Assembly (NCBI GenBank): GCA_013365365.1
Contig: JABVXU010000050.1
Location: 1-64,000, forward strand
Source: Cruorifilaria tuberocauda
Taxonomy: Eukaryota; Nematoda; Chromadorea; Rhabditida; Onchocercidae
Length of the DNA: 64,000 nucleotides
Direction of reading: 5' to 3'
Position numbers and translations under genes: made by a program. The notes beneath the pieces are model-generated. The model was not told the origin of the DNA, made no database searches, and saw only the letters and a program-made list of their open reading frames with translations. Positions within the stretch are counted from its first letter, which is position 1. Every line of letters begins with the position of its first letter. Of this stretch, positions 49,501-60,327 are shown piece by piece.

Positions 49501-52500
49501 TCCTCCACACTTCCACTCACTTATCTCAATTCCGATTTCCAATTTAGTTTTTTAATTTCCTTCCTTATCTTTAGTGAATAAGAAACTTGAATGGGTCATT
49601 TTGGAGAAACATGAAGTATGAAATCATTCATCGATATAGTTTTTTTATTACCAACAATCGATAGTATAATAAGCCATTCCTCAATGTATCGATTGGATGG
49701 CGTGGATCATCTGCGATGGAATAGATCATTTCGGATGCAATAAGAATGTGGTATATACTATATTGCTAGAGCCAAAGCAGATAAATTAATTCTAGAACGA
49801 TCGAACTCTCATTTTTTGTTTCCATTCCGTCTATTCAGGAATGATTCATCACCACAGATTTTATGGATAGTTACTTTTATCTCATTTTTTTGATAACTTC
49901 AGATGTGCTGTCAGAATTAATCACTGATGTGCTAGCTTGAGAAGTGACCACTCTTATTGCATCCAGTTCAGTTATTTATTGTTATTATACTCAAAAACTT
50001 TTTTATTTTGTATTCAGGTCGATAATTACAGAGAGAGTAGCCACTGTTGATGATCATATATCTCTTTTATCGAATTTTTACTGATGAGCATATTGAGAAA
50101 GCATTCATCGAATCTATGCTATTTTCATATTTTATAGGGAAAGTTAATTTTAGTCTACATATATCCCACTTTATTATCATTATTCTTGTTATTACTATTC
50201 TTATTCTTGTTACTATTATTATTATTATTAATGTTATTACATCTATTACTTATTGTTATTATATTCATTAGCAACTACATAAAAATTTCGTAAGAAATCT
50301 TTCACTTTTTCAGTAATTTTTTAGAGCAACTTTAATGGCCGTGAAAATTTTTTCATTGCTGCAGGGGCCTATGATTGATTTCGAAAGTGCTGTTACTTAA
50401 AAATTAATCAACCACTTAAGGAAGCAGAAATATTTCTGAATTTAATAGGTAATAATTCTATTAATATGTCGAACATATTCGAATCACTTAAGACTATAAA
50501 TTATTCGTGCTACTTATGCTATTGTGTTTTTTAAATTTATTTAAGCTTGCCTGACACAATTTCAATTAACTGAGTAATCTCATGCATTCTTTCATCCCTT
50601 ATCTTTCTACTTCTACATCTAAATCTTTCGAGTGCCCTTTTTCTTCGTTAAACCTTACATTTTTTCAAATTTCAAAGCTTTAACTTTTAGCCACAAATAC
50701 TGATTATCATCAATAAATTTTACGAAAATAACGATCATCCCATTGGCGACGTCTACTATGCGCAAACTACTTGGTCATTTCGGAAAGAAAAAGCTCAAGA
50801 AGTACTATCATTTATCACCGCAACATGTTAATTAAATTATACACTTTTATCAGAGAAATAATATAATGAATCAGTTCACACAACTACTTTGTCCTTCAAT
50901 GTTTAACTGGGTCTAAAATGAATCTGCTAGATCAAAAAAATTTCTCGAAAAATTGCTAAATAGAAAGTAGTTGATCAAAACGAAAAAGGATAAAAGATGT
51001 TTTAAAAAAGATCAAATTAACTATCATCTATCTCTGACGTCCAATCATGTGGAAAATTTTCGGAGATAAATTTCAAAGCAATTCGTATAATTTGATAATT
51101 TCACTTTAGGACGATAGAATAATTATGGATAGGTATATTACTGACACTGAATTTGTTGGTATTCAATAATGATTGTTATCTGTTCCAATTATTTTTTTTA
51201 ATACAATAATTACTTAACCAATTTAAATGGTTTATTCCATGAGTTAGGTTAAATGTAAATTTCGAATTCTTAAATCGATTTTCATGATAGTTTCAGAGTT
51301 TCATTCGATGAGCAACGACTGAAAACATTTGTTTATGACAAGGATACTATCGATGGCTCATCAGAAATTTTTCATATAAAGTCGCCTTTCACCGAGTTAG
51401 TTTATTTATTACTTTTAATATTTAAATCCCTTTTTTCACAACATCACTTAATTCTTTTTATTTTTATAAGCGTGCATTTCTCATTAAACTGTATTTAATT
51501 ACGAAATCTTAATCAGTTAATTTGTTGAAATTTAAAGAATTTATTTTGTCGTCTTTCATACTGAAAGAATTTTTTATCTAATTATTCAATTTGAGGTGTA
51601 AGCTAAGCTTAAAAAATATTTTATCAAGTGAAAGTAGAGTCTTCGATCATATGCTCTTATTTGACTCCAACAGCACTTCTTGTATTTTAAAATGAACTTA
51701 TATTGTCAGCCATCGTTGAAATTTACTTCTCAAGTATGTTAGCGCCTGATTTTAGCTATCTAATATCCACAATTAAAATTTAACATAATTTAAATATCTC
51801 CGAATTGCTCGCGACTGCCTCAAAATATAGATATATCCATTTCTAAGTTTCGAGGAGTGTCAATTTCAAAATTTTGTTGAAGAGAAGAATGTATGATTTC
51901 GCTTCTAAGAAGCAAATATCATTAGTTACAAATGTTCACCGCTTTACGGATTTTGTCAGTTTTCTAGATCGCACCGTATAACGTAGCATATTTGAGTTAT
52001 AAAATGATGCATTTCATTTTCTTATTATATCATATCACATAAAAATGTAAAATATTTATGCTTATGCTTCGAAAGTACTTGTCTGCATCATTTATTACTA
52101 ACAATATCGCAAAATGATTAAAAAAAGTTTTCGCAAATAGTTCCGCAAAGAGTGTGCAATACTTATTTTCATCTATTTTCCAACATCAGAAAATTAAGGC
52201 ATTCAAAATGACTGCAAGTTGCACTTATGAACAATACAATAATTATTTTGGCACTTAGCATTTATTCCATCGTGAATTAATAGGTTAAATTAAGGTTGTG
52301 TGTTCAAATAAAACAGAAGCATGGTGAGAACGTTAAACTATCGCCTCAATTATTTAATCCAAGCGTAGAAGATAAGTACACCGCGCAAATTCTGGCGATC
52401 TCGGGTGAGAAAACCGGTTTAGATTGGGGAAAGCATGTTTTCATTGGAGCTCATTTTGTAATACATTTATTTCTTTTCACTGCTCAATCAAAATAGACCG

Positions 52501-55500
52501 TGTCATATCATGGCAGTGCTTTCCTTTTCTTCTTCGGTCAATTTTGAAATGTTGTTATGTGTGCAAAGATGCGAAAGTTCGATTTTACTTCAAGCTAAGA
52601 TCTGATGTTGCTAGAAAGGATTTCTAATTGTGATCAAAATTGACATCATAAATACCATTTCCTTTTGATTTCGATGGAGCTGATTTCAATGTATTCATCC
52701 TTATTTTCATGTCCACAAATAAAGGAAATAGTTATGTCGCCTGTAAATGTCGTCTTAAACAGCGAAATTTGCTTATAAAAAAGGAATGGTATCACTATGT
52801 TTATGCGAAATTGGCTTAAGCTTCGTTAATTTCAATGTCATTATTATAAGCTCTTTTGGCTCTATTTATTTTTATTTATCGGAATAAATCCCTCCGTTTG
52901 CCGTAACTCTCTGAAATCGAATTATGATTAGTTGACAGAAAGAATTAACAATGGTATAACAAAATTACTTTCAGAAGTGGAATTGGCATAATTAATTTCC
53001 ATTTCTACTTATAAATAAGAATGTTTAGGTTAAAACAGTCTACCTCGTTTACAGATAACCTGAGATATTTGAGACTAAAATTTTATAGTGATATCTAAGT
53101 TTAAAAGAAAGAATTTGGAATTTCATGCTAACTGGGATTATGTGCTAATTATTTAAGCAATACAATTTATGCTACGATTTTTCTTTTCTCGATTCATGAT
53201 GACTTTTCATTTATATTATTTGTAAAAACTTTTCTTGGAATCATTGTATTACATTGTTTGAGAATAAAAAAATCTTATAATAACATACTATCCTCTCATC
53301 ATGAGATTATTCATCAGTGAAGAGTGACTAGAAAATTTTCCAGCTATTAGAAAATATAAAATGAAGAGTAATATCATCGAAAAGATAAATCATATCTAAA
53401 AAATCAAATATTCATCGACTTTATCGTTTGTCTTAGAAAATTGATGTGCTCCGCTTATCATGATAATGTACAAATCAATTGAGCATAGAGTAGATCCAGA
53501 AAAATTCTTCAGTGAAAAAAGGTGAAGGTTTGGCTCAATTTTTTGAAACCAATGAAATATCTAACATGCAAAGAAAAAAGAGAAATCCAAGCTCGTTGAT
53601 AACAAAGAGAGAAAGAGAGAGGTAATTACATTACATTTCATTTCAGTTCCTCTTTTGATAAACATCACAACACCACACATATCTGTTTTCTCCTTCTCAC
53701 TTATCTTCACTAATTTATTATCAGGAAGCGAAAAGTTCGATCTCTCTCACATCGAAATATATATCTTCTCCTTTCTACTTTCCCCATCGTAAACAATAAA
53801 TTTCCTCCTCTTTTATTTAGTTTTTCCTTAAAATTTTTATTACAAAATATCAGTTGGATTAATTATTTTTCTTTTTCGCTTATTACATCTTCGAATTGTG
53901 CACATCTCTTTCTCCCTTTCTGTCTCTCTCCCTCTCTCTATAGGCTATCTTATTCGTTGAAAGAAACAAATCACGCAAAAATAAAGAAACGAAAAAAATG
54001 AAACGATATGTTACATTATTTTCAAAATAAATCTTTCAATTTATTCGCAAAATTAAGCTATTTCAATTCTTAGCAATTGAAACTTTTCAAAGAAAATGAT
54101 AGTAACTTACCAAATCTTGAATCTGATCTCATTCCTTCTTTCCTTCAGTTTTTGGATACCTATATCTAACTAAATAGAATAAAATTTGAGTGGGAAGAAA
54201 AAATTGTGACTCAGTGGATTTAAATTTTATAAATTTCCAGTATCGTTTTCCATAAATTTCAAATAATTCCATAAGGTTTCTAACAAAAATGAATTTAAGC
54301 TTAATCTGAATACCATTTTCAGATAATGTGAATTGAGGAAAGAAATAAATTCCTTAAGATTTAAAGCAAATGAGCTTTATCTCTATCATTTTGAAACGCA
54401 TAAGGGAATTTCCCTTTTACTTGCGGGTTCTATATTTAAAAGAAATTTTGGCAAGCATGAAGCTGCGCTTTCATCTCTGTAGCTAAATTCTGTGCCTTTT
54501 TTTGTTTGGAGGAGAACTGTTCTTTGAAGTTCAAGTTTTCTTTCCCATCTTCCAATCTATTTTTATTTTAAACTTCTTAATTGTTTAAAAAAGTTAAGGG
54601 ATAAGAGAGAAGAGATAAAAAAGAATGGAAAAGAGTTCTTGATTGATAATTCAATGCTTTTTTTCCATTTTTTTTCATTATTATATGTGCCCTTAGGCTA
54701 TTTTAACTTATCCAACTATTCTAAAGTCATTACTCAGTAACAACGTTTATTCTCCTAAAGATTCTCTTCAGTTTTTCTCTTCTGCATAAGCTTATATGTT
54801 TGCATCACATAAAGTAAAAAAATGCTGCTTGCAATCCGATCACGAAGATCAATATATTATAAGTCCTTTTCTTCTCCTTGATCTATAATCGTAGATTAGA
54901 ATGTAATTTGAAAACAAACGTAGAAGAGACAAGATTTAACGCTGTGGAAGATGAAAGATGAATGAACTATTATTGTATGGGCCACATTAATTTGATAACA
55001 TGACCTGTTTAAAATGTAATACTTAGGTTTTTATTATTTCTCTGATGTCATTTAAATTCCTTTGATCACGTCTATCGTTATTGCAGTTGAATTTCTAGTA
55101 GTTTTAAAAATTCTTAAGGGTGAAGGTAATTTTGTTTGCATATCTCGAATACACCTTTAAGCAAGATGTGTTCAGTTAGAATTATGTGTTCAATTTTTAA
55201 AATAAAAATTAGATTTTCGAAAAGATTGAAAAATTAGGAATTTTTATAATCTTAGAAAATAATTTTTGGAAAGATTGCGAGCTTACTCCCCTCGATCCTT
55301 TTGTTTATTGTAGACTTTATTTTTTAAACAATGAAAGCAAAATCAAACATTGTAAGCAATCGATGCAGGTCTACAATACCCCCAGACACGTTCAGGCAAT
55401 CCATGGGTGGATGATATGACATAGCTGGCTGCAACAGATTTATAGATTTAATTGCAGTTGACATAGGTGTGATTATCCGCGCTCCGCGATCATAATGTGT

Positions 55501-57200
55501 TTCCGGATAGCCAAGAGTTGAGAGGAATAGAAATTTTGGTTACCATTGGAAAATTTAACAAGCTGTCAACAACCAGGGATTTATAAGTATGCAATATTGG
55601 TCACACCATCCGTTGCAATAGAATTGCAGATTTCCTTTATATTTGCTATAAAATGATATCGTAGATTTCACTGATACAGGTTACTGATGTGATTATATTT
55701 TCTTTAGCTTAATTATTTCATCAACTACAAAATAGTCAGGTCAAATTTCATTGGGATGTGAAGGAACAAATTTTTCTTGTTTTACGCAATAAAATTTTTA
55801 TTTTATTCTAGTTCCAATACCATAAGCCTGAATCTTTTTAAGTGTAAGTGTTGGAATTTCTTACGGTACTAAGAATAATTTTAGTATTCCTTTTGTTCAA
55901 ATATTTAAAAAATAAAGGAAGTATTTACCTGCATTTGAATAATGAAATGAGAGCTGATGATAGCGTTAGTAGCTAGTTGTCAAATAGTTATTTAAAGTGT
56001 ATTTAGCTTATCATGACGTATAATAACTGTTATGTTATCTTTACGATTGGATCTTTTCTCTCATCAATTTTTCATTCTTCAGTAATTCTTGAAATGAGTT
56101 TAAACTGCTTTCATGTAGTGCCTTTGCTTAATTATTTTGAAAATTTGAGAAATATCGCTAAATTTTCAAAGTCGTCCAACTTTGCCAGTTCGGAATTTTG
56201 AGTATTTTTTGTTTTTAAATCACACTGGAAACCTTCTGGCAACCTCGCAACACAACTATCAAATAACGTTATTGAAGAACCCTTTTGTTTTTCATCATAC
56301 ATCATGATTATAATTTGTTTCGAATATTATTTATTCGCATATAAGCATATAATTAAAAAGAGATGTAGGCCTTAGCATTTATTTTAATTAATGTCTGATT
56401 AAACTGCTGTAATCAGTAGTTTAAGGTATTTTGAACAAATCTCACATAATTTTTTGAAATTAATATCTTATCTCCATATGGAAATAACTTCCTTCTATGA
56501 AATGGAATGGAATTTCATTTTCATAAACGAAATTGAATCCATTCGGGAAATTCACTTCCTAAATTATTTTGTGTGGAAAAGCATCTTGAAAATTCCCTCT
56601 GAGATCGTCTCCGAATTGTGTTCAGAAAGTCCACTCACATTAAGGTTAATGCTTGATGCTGTCATTGTCTTGATGTCTTGATCGATTTGATGTGCTCTTT
56701 TAAATTTCAAAATTCCTATTCGCCTCATTAACTGTTCGGTTGCAGCTTTTTTCATTTCGTCGAATGACATCATTTAGTAATAAATTTGTTAGCAGTGCCA
56801 CCTGTTATTTACTCTGCCCACATGCAGAAATATCATCGCTTACTTCGCCGTCATCTTATCAGTGATACGAGGAGGAAAGATAACCCATTACAAGCGGATC
56901 AATGCCCGCTCAATCGTCCACCAGGCTGCTTGCACTTCAGTTGAGCGTGAAGCAGCTGCTCGTATCCACTCCTCCAGAAAATTCCTCCCCACCTTTACAT
57001 ACCACATCCCATTTCTCTCTCTCTCTTCTCCAACAAACTTTCTCTCTCTCTTTCCATCCGTTCAAATATCAGTAGTGATGCCTCCTTTTCCTTTCTTCCC
57101 AAATTGAATATAAACCATGAAATGTCTTCAGTATTTTAAAAATTTATTTCTTTCTATTCTTTTTCTCAGCTAACCTCTTCTCCACTAATCATTCTCCATT

Positions 57201-57232
<32 letters not shown>

Positions 57233-60200
57233 TACTCTCTCTTCCTCTCTCTCTCTCTTCTCTATCACCTGATAATCCAGGCTCTGTGTTAACGCATTCC
57301 TTTGTCACCAAATTCTATTCTATTCGCTTTTTTAGTTCCATTTTATTATCCTCAAATCACTTAATTTTCCACCCAAATTATAAATTCATTTTACCATTCG
57401 TGTCAATTAAAGGAAGCTTACAAAATATTTGTTTATTATTTTAATTCTTGAATGATATTTTTGTTCCTTTCTCTTTTAGTTTAGTTTGTAATAGTTTTAC
57501 TGTTGTTTAATACAAGTTTCTTGGTTAATTATTGAAAACTTTTTACACATTAAAATAGGATTTAAATTTTGTCATCTATTTATCATCTGGTAACTTTCTT
57601 ATTTCGATAATAAATCTTTGCCTACATTTGTTAGAAGTAATTAATTAATGATGTGCTAATTTTTTGAAATAATTAACTGTTAGAAGTAGTTAATGGTGGT
57701 CTCATTTTCTCTTCTCCCCACTAAATATTATGTGAATTTAAGTAAAAATTAAATGAATTAGTAAACTAACGATAATTCATTGTTCATCGTAACTTCCGAA
57801 ACAATAAAATAAGTACTAAGCTTGTTTTGGAATTAAAGGGTAAATTTAGAAATTCGAGTAGAATCGACCAGGTAAAATAAATGGCGGAACTTGACTCCAT
57901 TTATTTTGATAAAGAAACAAAGAAAGGATAATGAAATATCGATTTTATATTTTAGCTTTCTTTTTGCAACACATCTACAAACTTCTCAAAACGTGAAAGG
58001 TACGCAGATTTTCATCCATGGATTCATCAAGCCAATTAATTAGTGTCAGTTCATTTTAGATCTTTGTGGTTGAAAAAGCAGTCATGTTAGGAATAGATAC
58101 TCCGTTCCTCTCTTCCATGCAAATAATTACATTTCCTCTGGATCTTCTCAAGTCCGTATTCCGTGTTGCGGAATACTCTTTCTGTATGTGTGTATATATA
58201 TATTATATATATTTATGTATGTATGTATGTATGTATGTATGTATGTATGTGTGTATGTGTGATCAGTTAAATGCATCAGTTGTTCTTCCCAGCCTTAAAG
58301 CACTGTGTTCAGCAGAGTTTGTTCAGCTATAAGGCCCCGTTATAGTGTTTTAAGCATGAAAGCAAACAGTTAGAGCCAAACGTCTAGGACAGATCGAACT
58401 CTGAATTGATCTCACAAACAATTTTACATTATTCTCTAATGTCAAAGTACATCACTGTAAGAAGTTTGAATTGATTTCGTCAGACTTGCAGTCATTCTCT
58501 CCATAGCTAAATGCACTTCCTCTTTTTACTTACTGGTTATAGATTGCTTGGATCCTTGCTTAACTCTTCAATCTTTTATCCCTATAGATTGTTTCCCAAA
58601 TTAGTCCTGATATCTATGTTATCATACTTACATATATATGTGTAGTTTAATGCTTTAATGAATTTCACGTAATACATGTTGCACAAAGATTTTTTTATAT
58701 TTGGAAATTTTAAATTTTAAATTCTATTTCAAATAGTGATCTGTTCAATTATTTTCGGCTTGCAGTATTATATCTTTCCATTCTATGCTTTAGAAATGCA
58801 GCATACATAAAAGATAGTTTCTGTTTAATCTTTTGTGTTGTTTTAATTAAAAAGATTAAAAAAAGAGAAAAAAAAAATAGATCCATGAAAATGTAGCGGT
58901 AGTATGACAAAAAAGATGGAAAACTACCGAGTAGCAACTAGTAGCTATGTTTTAAAAAAGTATTAAATTGATCGTTCGCGATATGAATATGGACATTGCA
59001 AACATGCCCGAGTTTATCATTATAATCAAGAGTTATTCATATCTTTAAACGAAATAAGAGTTTAATTATTATTGACAACAATCATCGTCGTTAACATTGA
59101 AAGAGAATTGTTCTTTTCCTTCATGTTTCAGTCCAGACGCACCGCCAAATCGGATAAGAGTTGTTGCAGAAGAATCGGAAATGCCAACGACGATAATGCC
59201 ACCAGCTCAAATTGAAGATACTCAAAATGCAGCTGCAATTAGTAGTCCTCCTCTCCCTGCACTTATTAAGTTAGTTTAATGCCTTCATTTACTTAAGGAT
59301 TAAAAGAATTGGTTCTTTGGAAATTTTCTGTTTATACCCTATTATCTCCTTTCTTTACATCATTGCATATATCAATGGCTGTTGTATAAGTCACACTTCA
59401 CGTCATTTTCGACAATATTTTCTTGAAGAGAGATTTTTTTCTATATAAATTTGATTATAATAGATCATTTGCAGAAGGGTAGAAAATGAATTAACGGATA
59501 ATCCATTTCGCCCAGAAGAATCTCTATTTCATGAAGTTGATCCAATCGTGGAAGCATATAAAAAAAAGCCTTACCCACCGTCGTTGCTCGGTTCACATAA
59601 CACAACACCTATAAAAAGCACTAATCAATCATATTTAAACGGTATGTTTCACTTCGGATTAATTTTCTATCGTTTGTTCTTATCATTGGGAAATCATCTT
59701 TTAGTTGAATTCGATTTATATGTGTTAAATTGTTTGAGAAATTGAAAAGCTGCAAGCAGAAATAATTTCGACAACTATATATAGCGACAAATTACTTAAG
59801 AATAATACTAATTGAAGTCAATTTTTTTTTAGAATTTTTATTTTTAGTTTTTTTTGGACAAGTGCTCTTTTTTTATAATGCTGCTGAGCTATAGCATATA
59901 ACTTATGTAGTTACCTTAAAAGCATCCGTATATTATTTGACTTCAGTTTTGACAGTTTTGACTTTCAAGGTATACCATAACTAAATTAATTTCTTAGACT
60001 AGCTACAGACATTTATAAATATAAGATTAACTATTTATGCTAATGATCTGATACATATTGCAGAATTGCAAGTTATGTTAAAATTGCAGAGAAGGCTTGA
60101 TATTTGTCTGTACACACAAACTGAAGAATATCTTAGATTCAGGCATTTCGCCGTCATCATTAGTACCGGATAAAGAAATGGAGGCTCAAGTGATGGGCAC

Positions 60201-60327
60201 AGCACCATTGATGAACACTAGTGATCGGATTGGTATGGAAGATGGTATGGCTGATTTGCCAAAAGCTCGACAAGTGGAATGTATACACATCGAAAAAAAA
60301 AAGTGCGGTTGTTGTAATTTACAGTAG
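43587..60327 (+). CDS. Proline-rich protein with C-terminal CaaX box (about 200 aa), 15.5-kb first intron
   Basis: Exon 1 (43587-43675) encodes MAADNRAASHVITQLTPANL and ends in phase 2. The next fitting exon is 59132-59269, read in phase (SPDAPPNRIRVVAEESEMP, then an IMPPAQIEDTQ region), after an intron of 15,456 bases. Exon 3 (59475-59641) has VENELTDNPFRPEESLFHE and DPIVEAYKKKPYPPSLLG. The last exon ends at TAG 60325-60327 with VECIHIEKKKCGCCNLQ. The end is a CaaX motif (Cys-Asn-Leu-Gln) after Lys-Lys-Lys and two further cysteines, the layout of farnesylated and palmitoylated membrane proteins such as paralemmins and some small GTPases. I infer a lipid-anchored, mostly disordered adaptor. 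The entry to the last exon is uncertain: frame requires an 8-base piece 60064-60071 and a 55-base intron to 60127, or a weaker donor after exon 3. No family is recognised. Confidence 0.65.
44003..44260 (-). CDS. Nested minus-strand open frame (85 aa), unknown
   Basis: A single open frame inside the long intron begins MNDSIELWRGNQLSIKNIDV, has a polar middle with Ser/His/Lys, and ends with one hydrophobic segment (YSFILGVSLLYLLTYV) and a short basic tail. A type II or tail-anchored small membrane protein is possible. No splice support or family match, so chance is not excluded. Confidence 0.2.
   Translation of the reverse strand: MNDSIELWRGNQLSIKNIDVVSSNNIPSLEGRSSQFSTAHHFYSKQAKFFKYSLKKVSKYSFILGVSLLYLLTYVPKGRQIGKFC
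44753..44775. repeat. AT dinucleotide microsatellite
   Basis: Interrupted run of AT units in the long intron. A second, shorter ATATAT run lies at 44630-44640. Confidence 0.7.
46188..46806 (+). pseudogene. Possible relic of a seven-transmembrane chemoreceptor
   Basis: Three overlapping hydrophobic frames follow one another: 46188-46559 (MSCQIVLLTFLFLKYKAS…), 46294-46485 (with YELFYPIAFFVRERIANISS then FLSWLISSLIIINYF) and 46531-46806 (with NRTLFKSQNNLRYLHQIL). The YELFYPIAFFVRERIA piece resembles the transmembrane-plus-ER/RIA region of nematode Sre-type serpentine receptors, and the third frame has a basic intracellular-loop look. Frame changes between the pieces suggest a decayed gene. AT-rich DNA tends to encode hydrophobic residues by chance, so this call is weak. 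Confidence 0.22.
47438..47479. repeat. TG-rich microsatellite
   Basis: TGTATATGTGTGTG-type repeat of about 42 bases in the long intron. Confidence 0.85.
50163..50268. repeat. TTA/TTC trinucleotide-rich tract
   Basis: Over 100 bases of imperfect ATT/CTT triplets (TATTATTATTATTATTAATG). Simple-sequence DNA; its Ile/Leu/Val-rich open frame should not be taken as a gene. Confidence 0.75.
52318..52627 (+). other. Coding-like island in two overlapping frames
   Basis: After AATAAAACAG a frame reads KHGENVKLSPQLFNPSVEDK and YTAQILAISGEKTGLDWGKH; from 52424 a second frame continues (SIKIDRVISWQCFPF, ending KLRSDVARKDF). It is less AT-rich than its flanks. It could be a frameshifted relic in the long intron. 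Not recognised. Confidence 0.2.
53580..53945. repeat. Pyrimidine-rich tracts
   Basis: Purine-rich GAGAGAAAGAGAGAGG at about 53606-53621 and CTCTCTCCCTCTCTCT at 53924-53940, separated by T/C-rich DNA. Simple sequence. Confidence 0.55.
55360..55640 (-). other. GC-richer island, protein-like on the minus strand
   Basis: From about 55548 down to 55325 one minus-strand frame runs 71 codons (LGYPETHYDRGARIITPMST, then SINLLQPAMSYHPPMDCLNV), and it is open upstream apart from two stops. A second frame in the same place also reads smoothly (VAASYVISSTHGLPERVWGY). The island contrasts with the surrounding intron. A decayed retro-copy or foreign insertion is possible; not identified. Confidence 0.22.
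56564..56773 (-). CDS. Nested minus-strand small gene candidate (69 aa), unknown
   Basis: ATG at 56773 begins MMSFDEMKKAATEQLMRRIG and continues with balanced, mostly polar composition to TAA at 56564. A strong donor LN|GTGAGT occurs after 45 codons, so this may be a first exon; no partner exon was found within the next 1.2 kb. No family recognised. Confidence 0.28.
   Translation of the reverse strand: MMSFDEMKKAATEQLMRRIGILKFKRAHQIDQDIKTMTASSINLNVSGLSEHNSETISEGIFKMLFHTK
56784..57265 (+). promoter_or_regulatory. Candidate internal promoter: GC-rich block, GATA palindrome and CT tract
   Basis: 56815-57000 is markedly GC-rich for this window and contains CTTATCAGTGATA at 56857-56869, two opposed GATA cores sharing one centre and matching the TTATCAGT gut consensus. 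An ATG at 56824 opens a short frame (MQKYHRLLRRHLISDTRRKD). It is followed by pyrimidine-rich DNA and the CT microsatellite. The block lies 2.3 kb upstream of exon 2 of the CaaX gene, so it could drive a shorter form. Inference. Confidence 0.3.
57211..57263. repeat. CT dinucleotide microsatellite
   Basis: CT run of 22 bases (57211-57232) followed by interrupted CTCTCTTC units. GAGA-type tracts are common in nematode promoters. Confidence 0.85.
58186..58260. repeat. TA then ATGT tetranucleotide microsatellite
   Basis: TGTGTGTATATATATA passes into about nine copies of ATGT and then TGTG. The YVCM-type open frame across it is an artefact. Confidence 0.85.

Noticed and set aside
50047..50271. 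75-codon open frame rich in Ile/Val/Thr
   Set aside because: It reads through an ATT/CTT triplet repeat; the composition is that of simple-sequence DNA.
58066..58332. 88-codon open frame with repeated MYVC units
   Set aside because: The repeat is the ATGT microsatellite translated; it is not a protein repeat.
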